Shown here: positions 1 through 5,430 of the stretch, in pieces
How the letters are laid out: every line of letters starts with the position of its first letter
How positions within the stretch are numbered: the first letter of the stretch is position 1
Assembly (NCBI GenBank): GCA_905210055.1
Contig: CAJLVH010000131.1
Coordinates: 1 to 5,493, forward strand
Length of the DNA: 5,493 bases
DNA from: an uncultured Enorma sp.
GTDB taxonomy: Bacteria; Actinomycetota; Coriobacteriia; Coriobacteriales; Coriobacteriaceae
Direction of reading: 5' to 3'
The notes under the pieces: model-generated
The model's input: the letters and a program-made list of their open reading frames with translations, nothing else
Database searches by the model: none
Told to the model about the DNA's origin: nothing
Program-made: the position numbers and the translations under genes

Positions 1-17
1 CAGCCAATATCCCCCGT

Positions 18-49
18 CCCCTTTGGCTGGCGGCCCCCTTTGGCTGGCG
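18..49. repeat. Tandem pair of a 15-bp direct repeat
   Basis: The 15-mer CCCCTTTGGCTGGCG occurs perfectly at 18-32 and again at 35-49, a period of 17 bp. The first bases of the window (CAGCCAA, 1-7) are the reverse complement of TTGGCTG inside each copy (23-29 and 40-46), so either copy could pair with them. The array lies just beyond the stop codon of the minus-strand HTH gene and may be part of a larger intergenic repeat or terminator region cut by the window edge. No T-run follows a stem in either direction, so I do not call it an intrinsic terminator. Confidence 0.7.
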
Positions 50-73
50 TAACCCCCCGGGTGATTATACATC

Positions 74-529
74 CTACCCAAGGGTCTTCTCTCCGAAACG
101 GTAGAGCTCCTCGTCCGTCTTCTGCAGGGAGCATCCGTGGTCGATGCAGAAGAGCACGATCGCGTCGCGGCGATCCTTGCAGTAGAGCTCATTGGCACCA
201 GCCGCCTTGAGCAGGCGGTTCGTCTCGCGCAGAGAAAGACCCATGGCAAGGGCGAGCTGCAGCACCTTGTCACGCGCAGGATTCCGCTGGCCTTTGAAGA
301 TCTGGTATCCGAACGTTTCGTTGATGCCCGCGGCGCGAACGACCTCGGCGCGCTTCAACCCATTTTGTTCAAGCAGCTCATTGAGGTATTTGACGAGCGT
401 CCGGTGCGAAATGCCGTGGCGGTCCGTGAAAGCGACGGGGCTTGGCGCGCCAAGCAGCTCGTGCAGCAGCTCTTCGGTAAGCGGCTCGGCAGCGACCGCC
501 GACTCACCCGTATCGTTCGTGCCACCCAT
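74..529 (-). CDS. XRE-family helix-turn-helix regulator (151 aa)
   Basis: Small cytoplasmic protein expected to bind DNA. After an acidic, variable N-terminus (about residues 1-50) comes a compact helical domain. The HTH lies at about residues 59-98, with the AEVVRAAGI turn, the recognition-like segment NETFGYQIFKGQRNP, and a KVLQLALAMGLSLRETNRLL helix pair typical of Cro/C1-type domains. A conserved tail follows (RRDAIVLFCIDHG...TDEELYRFGE, about 120-147). Short XRE proteins with this tail are common in Firmicutes and Coriobacteriia; no specific target is known to me. The frame is open upstream to 751, but that extension is arginine-rich, overlaps the end of the next gene and looks non-coding. 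The ATG at 529 has GGAGG nine bases upstream. The ATG at 538 abuts that same GGAGG and is therefore unlikely. It ends with TAG and lies 190 bp downstream of the membrane protein gene, so it may have its own promoter. Function and targets are unknown. Confidence 0.85.
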   Translation of the reverse strand: MGGTNDTGESAVAAEPLTEELLHELLGAPSPVAFTDRHGISHRTLVKYLNELLEQNGLKRAEVVRAAGINETFGYQIFKGQRNPARDKVLQLALAMGLSLRETNRLLKAAGANELYCKDRRDAIVLFCIDHGCSLQKTDEELYRFGEKTLG

Positions 530-538
530 GTCGTCCAT

Positions 539-543
539 CCTCC
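539..543 (-). promoter_or_regulatory. Ribosome binding site deciding the HTH gene start
   Basis: GGAGG on the minus strand, nine bases before the ATG at 529. An in-frame ATG at 538 touches it with no spacer, so this site argues for 529 as the start and against the long upstream extension. Confidence 0.65.
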
Positions 544-623
544 ACGGCGTCGTCAAAGCGCTCCCCTTTTCGTCGCAGCCATTTCCAGCTCCCACCATAC
601 CTCTTTTCCGTCGCTTTTTCATG

Positions 624-658
624 CGCGACCGGGCACGCGTCTCACGTACCCGGTCGCG
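624..658. repeat. 10-bp perfect inverted repeat between genes
   Basis: CGCGACCGGG (624-633) and CCCGGTCGCG (649-658) are perfect reverse complements around a 15-base loop. The loop can add an ACG/CGT pairing after one mismatch. It lies about 60 bp past the stop of the membrane protein gene and about 95 bp before the start of the HTH gene. Read as minus-strand RNA the stem is very stable, but it is followed by an A-rich tract rather than U's. It could be a U-less terminator, an RNA processing or stabilising hairpin, or an operator; the sequence does not decide. Confidence 0.6.
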
Positions 659-719
659 TCCGCGATCTTCGGAATGAGGATGGCTCGTATCTGGGCGCTT
701 ACCGCGCACGGGAACCGCC

Positions 720-1412
720 TTACGAGAGCGTCCAGCTCGCTGCCGGCTCATCGGCGATTGCCGTACCGAAGTACAGCACCTTCACGGTGCCATCCTCGAA
801 ATAGATGTTCCCGGTAACGGATCCCCCCGCGGCAAGGGTACCCGAACCAAGCTCGTTTTCTGCAGAGGAGTAATACGTGTAGCTCTCCTGTGCGCCGTTG
901 GCGTCTTCGCCCTTCCAATCGAACACGTTATAGCTCGCGGATTCATCGCCGTTGTTCACATACGTCACCTGTACGCCGATCACCGTCGAGTCGTCGTAAT
1001 TCGCAAGGCCGGTCTCCACGGAATCGACCGTTACGGTCAGGCCGTTCTCAAGTTCCACCGTCGTGCCCACGGCAAGGTCGGTGGTCTGCTCGCCACCCTG
1101 GGATGTTCCCGTCGCCGCAGGTCCGTTCACCGCGTCATCGATTGCAGCGGAATACATGCTCTGCGTACCGAGCACGACCGCAATCGACACGATGTTCACC
1201 ACGAGCGCGGCAATGGCGAGAGCCTTGCCCACGCGCTTCCCGCGAAACACGCCGATGGCACCCACGATTGCGAACACGACGCCGATGGCGCCCACCACGA
1301 AGGCGAAGTTGTTCACGATAGGCACCCACGAGATGATAAGCGCCAAGATGCCGAGCACCAACGCAACGATCGAGGCGACGGGGCGCGATGCCCCTTGAGT
1401 CGAAGCAGCCAT
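720..1412 (-). CDS. Membrane-anchored DUF4190/DUF4352-like protein (230 aa)
   Basis: Predicted integral membrane protein with an exported domain; biochemical function unknown. Three hydrophobic segments lie at about residues 12-33, 36-56 and 63-82, with a short basic loop (FRGKRVGK, 56-63) between the second and third. The glycine- and alanine-rich pattern (VALVLGILALIISW, VVGAIGVVFAIVGAIG) resembles DUF4190-type proteins. A linker rich in Gly, Thr and Gln (about 95-112) leads to a beta-rich domain (about 113-230): VGTTVELENGLTVTVDSVE, a VGVQVTYVNNGDE-like strand and LAAGGSVTGNIYFE. This matches the DUF4352 (telokin-like, extracellular) layout. The start at 1412 is chosen because GGGAGG sits five bases upstream; an upstream ATG at 1469 would add 19 residues without an evident site. 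There is no cysteine lipobox, so it is not a lipoprotein. It is transcribed in the same direction as its neighbours, but gaps of 142 and 190 bp suggest separate units. A cell-envelope role is inference. Confidence 0.85.
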   Translation of the reverse strand: MAASTQGASRPVASIVALVLGILALIISWVPIVNNFAFVVGAIGVVFAIVGAIGVFRGKRVGKALAIAALVVNIVSIAVVLGTQSMYSAAIDDAVNGPAATGTSQGGEQTTDLAVGTTVELENGLTVTVDSVETGLANYDDSTVIGVQVTYVNNGDESASYNVFDWKGEDANGAQESYTYYSSAENELGSGTLAAGGSVTGNIYFEDGTVKVLYFGTAIADEPAASWTLS

Positions 1413-1417
1413 AGATT

Positions 1418-1423
1418 CCTCCC
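1418..1423 (-). promoter_or_regulatory. Ribosome binding site deciding the membrane protein start
   Basis: GGGAGG on the minus strand with a five-base spacer (AATCT) to the ATG at 1412. It selects this start over the in-frame ATG at 1469. Confidence 0.75.
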
Positions 1424-1493
1424 GTTTCACTGCTGAATTCACCGGAGTCTCCCGGTTTTTCACCGGCACGCACCGGCTGCACCCATTGTGGAG

Positions 1494-1509
1494 AATCGCC
1501 CCGGCGATT
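1494..1509. promoter_or_regulatory. Perfect 7-bp inverted repeat, possible operator
   Basis: AATCGCC (1494-1500) and GGCGATT (1503-1509) are perfect reverse complements separated by two bases. It lies 82 bp upstream of the membrane protein start in the 142-bp gap after the small gene. The two-base centre is too tight for a natural RNA hairpin loop without opening pairs, so a dimeric protein site is as likely. No regulator is identified. Confidence 0.45.
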
Positions 1510-1512
1510 TCA

Positions 1513-1527
1513 TTAGCTGCCAGCTAA
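1513..1527. promoter_or_regulatory. Perfect TTAGCTG-N-CAGCTAA palindrome, possible operator
   Basis: TTAGCTG (1513-1519) and CAGCTAA (1521-1527) form a perfect 15-bp dyad around one central base. It starts only three bases beyond the neighbouring AATCGCC/GGCGATT repeat. Single-base centres are usual for operators of dimeric regulators. It lies about 100 bp upstream of the membrane protein start and about 28 bp past the end of the small gene. I could not identify a confident -35/-10 pair beside it. Confidence 0.5.
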
Positions 1528-1554
1528 GGTTGCTGGCCGCCGCACAGCGCGCTC

Positions 1555-1800
1555 CTATCCCCGCAGTTTCACGTACCAACGCGGACGACCCCATCCGCGC
1601 GCCTCCTTCCACAAGCTCGTCATGTGCGAGCCGATCTGAATGGAGAGCACCTCGCCGTCGACGAGGCGAGTACGCATCGTAACGCGCGATACCTCATAGG
1701 TGCGGCCGTCGGGCAGCATGATGAACTGCGGTGTCTCGGTACCGTCGGCGCCGATTCGCAGAATGACATCGACGTATGTGCGCTTGCCCGTCGCCACCAT
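1555..1800 (-). CDS. Small protein resembling Y-family-polymerase-linked hypothetical proteins (81 aa)
   Basis: Small soluble protein of unknown biochemical function. The core reads VDVILRIGADGTETP, then an IMLPDGRTYEVSRV stretch and a tail containing RWYVKL. The pattern VDV-x-h-x-h-x-x-DG, then DGR-(F/Y)-x-V-x-RV, then RW(F/Y)V, resembles small beta proteins that many Clostridia encode beside DNA polymerase IV/UmuC-type genes. I recall that similarity and have not searched for it. A near-consensus LexA box at 1881-1894, followed by an extended -10, supports DNA-damage control. No polymerase gene lies within this window, so here it would be an orphan. The start at 1800 is preferred because GGAGG lies nine bases upstream. 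An in-frame ATG at 1839 would give 94 aa with an acidic/basic N-terminal addition and only a weak purine-rich site. A role in translesion synthesis or damage tolerance is inference. Confidence 0.75.
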   Translation of the reverse strand: MVATGKRTYVDVILRIGADGTETPQFIMLPDGRTYEVSRVTMRTRLVDGEVLSIQIGSHMTSLWKEARGWGRPRWYVKLRG

Positions 1801-1809
1801 CGCGCGGCG

Positions 1810-1814
1810 CCTCC
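1810..1814 (-). promoter_or_regulatory. Ribosome binding site for the small SOS-linked gene
   Basis: GGAGG on the minus strand, nine bases before the ATG at 1800. The alternative ATG at 1839 has only AAGAAG directly in front of it. The site therefore favours the 81-residue product, though the longer form is not excluded. Confidence 0.6.
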
Positions 1815-1864
1815 CCTCTTCAGCGGTTCCTTCGCCCATCTTCTTCGGCTCTCTTCACGCCATA

Positions 1865-1873
1865 GGTATAGCA
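1865..1873 (-). promoter_or_regulatory. Extended -10 promoter element toward the small gene
   Basis: On the minus strand TGCTATACC fits an extended -10 (TGN followed by TATACC, compared with TATAAT). The position 17 bases further upstream reads GAACAT, a poor -35, which is tolerable for extended -10 promoters. That poor -35 lies inside the LexA-like box, so a bound repressor would block polymerase. Transcription would start near 1858, before either candidate ATG (1839 or 1800). Confidence 0.5.
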
Positions 1874-1880
1874 CGCGGTG

Positions 1881-1894
1881 CGGACATATGTTCG
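1881..1894. promoter_or_regulatory. LexA (SOS) box, one mismatch from consensus
   Basis: The plus strand reads CGGACATATGTTCG and the minus strand CGAACATATGTCCG. The Gram-positive LexA/DinR consensus is CGAAC-N4-GTTCG, so only one of the ten specified bases differs. On the minus strand the left half extends to TCGAAC, as in the actinobacterial form. It overlaps the -35 position of the promoter reading toward the small gene on the minus strand. It also lies 137 bp upstream of the plus-strand nucleoid protein start, so it could influence both genes. Confidence 0.7.
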
Positions 1895-1970
1895 ATGGCG
1901 CAAACGGGCGTGCCCCTGCACCCACGCAATGAATGGTGAAAGAACGCGGCGACGCGAGCGCAGGTTTCGT

Positions 1971-1983
1971 GAGACAATGTCTC
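1971..1983. repeat. Short inverted repeat GAGAC-AAT-GTCTC
   Basis: Perfect 5-bp arms around three bases, 47 bp upstream of the nucleoid-associated protein start. It sits where a promoter or operator for that gene might be. The arms are short enough to arise by chance, and I see no good -35/-10 pair. Confidence 0.25.
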
Positions 1984-2030
1984 TCTGTCCCATTCGACCC
2001 ATGCATTCAACCCAAGGACGCGGAGCCGCT

Positions 2031-3035
2031 ATGAATATCAACCACGCGATCTTGCATATCTTCGACGCGCAATCGGCCGTCACCGTCTTCTCTGAAGCAG
2101 AGCTCGAGTTCGATACGCGCGCGGTGAAGTCGTTCGTCACGAAGCACCTCAAGCGGTCGCGCAACGCGGCGGATAACCACCCAGGCTCGTTCACCCAGGA
2201 AAGCGCCTTCGCAGCCGAACTCAAGCGGTACTTCTTCGGCGAGCGAACGTTCATCGACCTCTCGCAGCAGATTGCCGAATTCCTCTGCGAGCAGCTTTCC
2301 CATGCGGAAAAGCCGTCTTCGGCAGACATCCTGGTCGCCGATTTCGAAGACGACGAGGAGACCCGCTGGTTCGCCATCCTCATCATGGAAAGCCGTATGG
2401 CGTTTATGCACGAGGTCGCAAACGATGCCGGCACCGTTGCGGCAAAGATCGCTCGGCACCACGCCATCCTCCCTGCGCCCACGCAGAAGATCGCCTCGTA
2501 TGCGCTCGTGCGCTCCCGCGACCTCGCCGTACTGTACCAGGATAAGCCGCGCACCATCATGGGTGCAGACACGCAACTCATCGTGGACGGCCTCTTGCAG
2601 TGCACGACGGGCACCTCGGCGAAAGAGGTCATCGATACCGTGACGCGCGCGGTAGCGGAAGCCGCAGAGGAGCACGGTGCGAATGCGGCGGTCGCACTCG
2701 CCGCCACGAAGGCCGCCATGGTGGAGCAGGTCGAAGTGGACGAGGAGCTTCCGCCCTGGGATATCGTGGACGAAGTCTTTGCCGAAGAACCCGCACTTCA
2801 AGCAACCGTGCGCCAGAAGCTCGAAGAGGAGCACGTGCCCGAGCGCGTGAGCGTCGAGCGTGCGCATGCGGAACGCCCGAGCGTGCGCAGCCAGAAGATT
2901 CGCACGGACACGGGCATCGAGATCACGTTCCCCGTCGAGATGAGCAAGAACTCGGAATACATCGCGTTCAAAAACGAGCCGAACGGCCTTATCTCGATCG
3001 AACTCAAGAACATCGGCGCCATCGAGAGCCGCTAA
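2031..3035 (+). CDS. Nucleoid-associated protein, YejK/NdpA family (334 aa)
   Basis: Member of the 37-kDa nucleoid-associated protein family (PF04245; E. coli YejK/NdpA), abundant DNA-associated proteins whose exact role is unclear. Length 334 is close to the roughly 335 usual in the family. The N-terminus starts INHAILHIFD and runs into SEAELEFDTRAVKSFVTKHLKR, the family's opening. A middle part has FIDLSQQIAEFL, a SADILVADFEDDEETRWFAIL strand pair, and an Ala/Glu-rich stretch. The C-terminal segment (about 291-334) holds RTDTGIEITFPVEM, SEYIAF, and ISIELKNIGAIES, the conserved end seen in Firmicutes-type members. The start at 2031 is chosen because GGAG lies five bases upstream and homologues begin with the INHAI-like segment; the open frame extends to 1878 without family-like sequence. 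It is divergent from the small SOS-linked gene and convergent with the hydrolase gene, so it is monocistronic. SOS influence through the box at 1881 is possible but unproven. Confidence 0.93.
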   Translation: MNINHAILHIFDAQSAVTVFSEAELEFDTRAVKSFVTKHLKRSRNAADNHPGSFTQESAFAAELKRYFFGERTFIDLSQQIAEFLCEQLSHAEKPSSADILVADFEDDEETRWFAILIMESRMAFMHEVANDAGTVAAKIARHHAILPAPTQKIASYALVRSRDLAVLYQDKPRTIMGADTQLIVDGLLQCTTGTSAKEVIDTVTRAVAEAAEEHGANAAVALAATKAAMVEQVEVDEELPPWDIVDEVFAEEPALQATVRQKLEEEHVPERVSVERAHAERPSVRSQKIRTDTGIEITFPVEMSKNSEYIAFKNEPNGLISIELKNIGAIESR

Positions 3036-3112
3036 CCAAAGCGGGACTCAGAGACCTGGTGTCAAAGTCCCAGCCCCAAAGTGGGACTCAGAGACCTGGT
3101 GCCAAAGTCTCA
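3036..3112. repeat. Two copies of a 37-bp imperfect palindromic repeat in a convergent gap
   Basis: Copies occupy 3036-3072 and 3076-3112, period 40 bp, and differ at three positions (3042/3082, 3062/3102, 3070/3110), all C/T changes. Each contains a 29-base imperfect dyad: GGGACT at one end, AGTCCC (AGTCTC in copy 2) at the other, with ACCTGGT at the centre. Copy 1 pairs at 11 of 14 positions. The pair fills the whole gap between two convergent stop codons, and the last three bases of copy 2 (TCA) are the hydrolase stop codon. It may serve as a bidirectional transcription block or be a dispersed REP-like element. There is no T-run, so a standard intrinsic terminator is not supported. Confidence 0.85.
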
Positions 3113-4414
3113 CTCGAAGAGCGAGCTCGCGGCGTCCGCCACCCGGCCGACGGTAGCGGTGTGCACGAGTGCCTTGATGACGTCGCCCACGCATTCGCGC
3201 TGCTCAGGCTCGAGAGCGTCCATCGCTTCGCGCATCGCGGGCACGCTCGACCGCCAGTCCTCGCGGATATCCGCGAAGCGCGTGGCACCGGTGGCGCCGA
3301 TCACGTCGAAGAGCGTGTCGACAAACCGCCCGCGCTCCTCGGGCGTGAAGCGTTCCATCCAGCTCTCAATCGTACTCGAAAGGTAGCGCGCGCTCGCCGT
3401 GAGACCGTCCGCATAAACGAAGTCGCACCCTTCGACTTCCCAGAGGAACGGGTTGTGCTGAAGCACCGAGATGCCCGAACTCTCCACGACACGCACGTCG
3501 GCGCCGTCGTCCATGATGAGACCGATGACCGAGGATTTCGGCACCGTCTTCACCACACGGGAGCGCATGCGGCGAAAGCCCGCACCCTCGAGGAACTCGC
3601 GCGGAAACCCGGGGCCGTCGTGTGAGAAGGCAGCGAGCACGCGGCCTTGCACCTCGCGCGACGCGGTCGAGGCGGCATACACCGCGAGGTTCCCACCTTT
3701 GGAATGTCCGCCCAAATAGAGCGGGCCTGTCACCTCGGTCGCAACGTGCTCTACGTAGCTCCGCGCCTCCTCTTGCGCCGGCACCGGACAGAGGTAGGCC
3801 ATGTTAAGGTCTTCCTTCCACCCCACGATCGTCGAATCCGTCCCGCGAAACGCCACATACGCCTCGCCGGTGGGCAGAAGGAACGTCATCGCGGCGAACT
3901 GCTCCTCTGCCGCCTTGTTCGTCGCGAATTGGAACAGCGTGAGCCGGACATCACGGAAGCGCGGACTCGCGCACACGGCGAAGAGCACGTCGCGGCTACC
4001 CTCGGGGTCGAAGCTCGTGCCGAACATCGCCTCGAACTCCTCCGCGCGCAGAAGCTCGTGAAGCGCGATGCCCTCGCGCGTGCAGGCGGCATCGAGGGCG
4101 GGGCTCAGGCGAAAATACGAAAGCCAGGAGAAGACCAGGCTGTCCACCGCACAGAGCGGGCGCTCGGCGAAGGGGTCGAGCTGCGTCTGCACGTAGGTGA
4201 GAAACGACCCCGGCTTCTTACGGTCAGCAAGCGCGGAGAGACTGCTGGAAAGCCCGGCACCATCATCCGAGGCGACGCGCTGCCGAGCGGCATCGTCTTC
4301 GTACAGAGCAGCGTCGCGGGCACGGTCTTCGGCATATGCGGTGTTGCCTAAGCCGGACAGCTCCGTTGGAAGCGCGCGCTTCAATGCGTCGGACAGATCC
4401 GATAACGATGGCAC
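3110..4414 (-). CDS. Mbeg1-like (DUF2974) lipase-type alpha/beta hydrolase (434 aa)
   Basis: Predicted serine hydrolase of the Mbeg1-like family (DUF2974, PF11187), related to class 3 lipases; the true substrate is unknown. A variable N-terminus (about 1-65) is followed by the SFLTYVQTQLDPFAERPLCAVDSL opening (about 70-92), usual in this family. The strand YVAFRGTDSTIVGWKEDLNM (186-205) includes the FRGT motif, and LGGHSKGGNLA (234-244) carries the nucleophile elbow with Ser238. SHDGPGF (264-270) and VLQHNPFLW (317-325) offer Asp266 and His320 as likely triad partners; that assignment is inference. There is no signal peptide or membrane segment, so it is probably cytoplasmic. The start codon is GTG, with GGGGAGG five bases upstream. 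It begins 11 bp after the lactate dehydrogenase stop, so the two are probably co-transcribed. Its TGA stop lies inside the second copy of a 37-bp repeat, so the C-terminus may have been altered by that repeat. Confidence 0.9.
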   Translation of the reverse strand: MPSLSDLSDALKRALPTELSGLGNTAYAEDRARDAALYEDDAARQRVASDDGAGLSSSLSALADRKKPGSFLTYVQTQLDPFAERPLCAVDSLVFSWLSYFRLSPALDAACTREGIALHELLRAEEFEAMFGTSFDPEGSRDVLFAVCASPRFRDVRLTLFQFATNKAAEEQFAAMTFLLPTGEAYVAFRGTDSTIVGWKEDLNMAYLCPVPAQEEARSYVEHVATEVTGPLYLGGHSKGGNLAVYAASTASREVQGRVLAAFSHDGPGFPREFLEGAGFRRMRSRVVKTVPKSSVIGLIMDDGADVRVVESSGISVLQHNPFLWEVEGCDFVYADGLTASARYLSSTIESWMERFTPEERGRFVDTLFDVIGATGATRFADIREDWRSSVPAMREAMDALEPEQRECVGDVIKALVHTATVGRVADAASSLFE

Positions 4415-4419
4415 AGCCG

Positions 4420-4426
4420 CCTCCCC
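4420..4426 (-). promoter_or_regulatory. Ribosome binding site for the GTG-started hydrolase gene
   Basis: GGGGAGG on the minus strand, five bases before the GTG at 4414. Its first base is the last base of the lactate dehydrogenase TAG stop (4426-4428). This overlap points to coupled expression of the two genes. Confidence 0.75.
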
Positions 4427-5376
4427 TACAGCTCGAGCTCGATGTTGTCGATCACGTCGCGCAGCGCCTTAGCAGAGGCGTGGAGCTCGGCAAGCTCCTC
4501 CTCATCGAGCGAAATGGGCACGCGGCACTCGACGCCGCCGCGCCCCACGATCGTGGGCATGGAGATCGCGATATCCGAAAGGCCGTATTCGCCCACCATA
4601 AGCGAGGAGATGGGCAAGATGCACTTCTCGTCGCGCATGATGGCGGTGCAGAGGCGCTTCACGCTCATGGCGATGCCGTAGTACGTGGCGTGCTTGCGAC
4701 GGATAATCTCGTAGGCCGCGTTTTTCACGTCCTCCGCGATGCGGTGCTCGGAATCCTCGTGGTCGAAGTGGCCGCGCATCTCGCAGAAATCCTTGAGCGG
4801 AACGCCCGCGACGTCTGCGCTCGACCACACGGCGAGCTCGGAGTCGCCATGTTCGCCGATGATGTACGCCTCGACGTCGCGCGGGTCCACGCCCAGGTGT
4901 GCGCCGAGCGCCTCCTGCAGGCGCGCGGAATCGAGCACTGTACCGGAACCGATCACGCGGCCTTCCGGCAGGCCGGACATCTTGATGGCGGCGTAGGTGA
5001 GCACGTCGACGGGATTCGACACGATGAGCAGGATGCCCTCGAAGCCGCTGTCGCGAATCTGGGGGATGATGCTCTGGAAGATCTTGACGTTCTTGTTCAC
5101 CAGATCGAGGCGGGTCTCGCCGGGCTTCTGGGCGGCGCCTGCCGTCACCACGATGATTGCGGCGTCGGCGGCATCTGCGTAGTCGCCGGCGTAGATCTTC
5201 ATGGGACTCGCGAACGGCGTGCCGTGCGCGATGTCGAGCGCCTCGCCCTCGGCACGGTCGCGGTCGACGTCGATCAAGACCATCTCGGAGAAGAGCTCGC
5301 TTTGCATGAGGGCGAACGCGGAGGACGACCCCACGAACCCGCACCCTACTACGGCAACTTTGCGATCGTTGATCAT
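4426..5376 (-). CDS. ldh: L-lactate dehydrogenase (316 aa)
   Basis: NAD-dependent cytoplasmic enzyme (EC 1.1.1.27) reducing pyruvate to L-lactate while regenerating NAD+ in fermentation. Length is usual for bacterial LDH. The Rossmann motif GCGFVG is at 11-16 and the acidic residue that binds the NAD ribose is Asp36 (LIDVD). The mobile substrate loop TAGAAQKPGETRLDL (78-92) has Gln83 where malate dehydrogenases have Arg, and Arg89 for catalysis. VSNPVDVLT (119-127) carries Asn121. Asp149 and Arg152 lie in LDSARLQ, and the proton-relay His176 is in IGEHGDSE. HATYYGIA gives Thr231. The two classical fructose-1,6-bisphosphate ligands (Arg173 and His188 in Bacillus numbering) are Gln154 and Glu169 here, predicting FBP-independent activity. 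The start at 5376 has AAGGAG six bases upstream; the upstream open frame to 5451 is Pro/Ser/Thr-rich leader. The hydrolase gene follows 11 bp downstream. Confidence 0.96.
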   Translation of the reverse strand: MINDRKVAVVGCGFVGSSSAFALMQSELFSEMVLIDVDRDRAEGEALDIAHGTPFASPMKIYAGDYADAADAAIIVVTAGAAQKPGETRLDLVNKNVKIFQSIIPQIRDSGFEGILLIVSNPVDVLTYAAIKMSGLPEGRVIGSGTVLDSARLQEALGAHLGVDPRDVEAYIIGEHGDSELAVWSSADVAGVPLKDFCEMRGHFDHEDSEHRIAEDVKNAAYEIIRRKHATYYGIAMSVKRLCTAIMRDEKCILPISSLMVGEYGLSDIAISMPTIVGRGGVECRVPISLDEEELAELHASAKALRDVIDNIELEL

Positions 5377-5382
5377 ATGCAG

Positions 5383-5388
5383 CTCCTT
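5383..5388 (-). promoter_or_regulatory. Ribosome binding site for ldh
   Basis: AAGGAG on the minus strand with a six-base spacer to the ATG at 5376. It sets the start at MINDRKVAVVG and rules out the 25-residue upstream extension from 5451. Confidence 0.8.
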
Positions 5389-5430
5389 ACCTTCGGTTGG
5401 ACTGGATGGGCTGGTTGGGGACGGGTTCGT

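Noticed and set aside
530..751. N-terminal extension of the HTH gene up to 751
   Set aside because: It is Arg-rich, overlaps the coding end of the membrane protein gene, contains a stable hairpin, and a good GGAGG site supports the start at 529.
1930..2030. Sigma70 promoter for the nucleoid-associated protein gene
   Set aside because: The best -10 candidate (GACAAT near 1973) has no acceptable -35 at 16-18 bp spacing, so it was not annotated.
1820..2867. Long minus-strand open frames opposite the nucleoid-associated protein gene
   Set aside because: They are antisense to a clear YejK/NdpA family gene, have no family-like content, and are expected shadows in GC-rich DNA.
3036..3109. Intrinsic bidirectional terminator
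   Set aside because: The dyads are present but no T-run follows them on either strand, so only a possible terminator role is noted under the repeat.
3036..3112. CRISPR array
   Set aside because: There are only two repeat copies, separated by three bases, so there are no spacers.
2600..3625. 341-codon plus-strand open frame
   Set aside because: It spans the end of the NdpA-like gene, the repeat pair and the antisense of the hydrolase. Its Arg/His/Gly-rich composition is typical of an out-of-frame read.
4502..5344. 280-codon minus-strand frame inside ldh
   Set aside because: It is an Arg-rich alternate frame of a gene with all LDH motifs intact.
4426..5376. Malate dehydrogenase instead of lactate dehydrogenase
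   Set aside because: The specificity loop has Gln (AAQKPGETR), not Arg, and the length and GEHGDSE context fit LDH.
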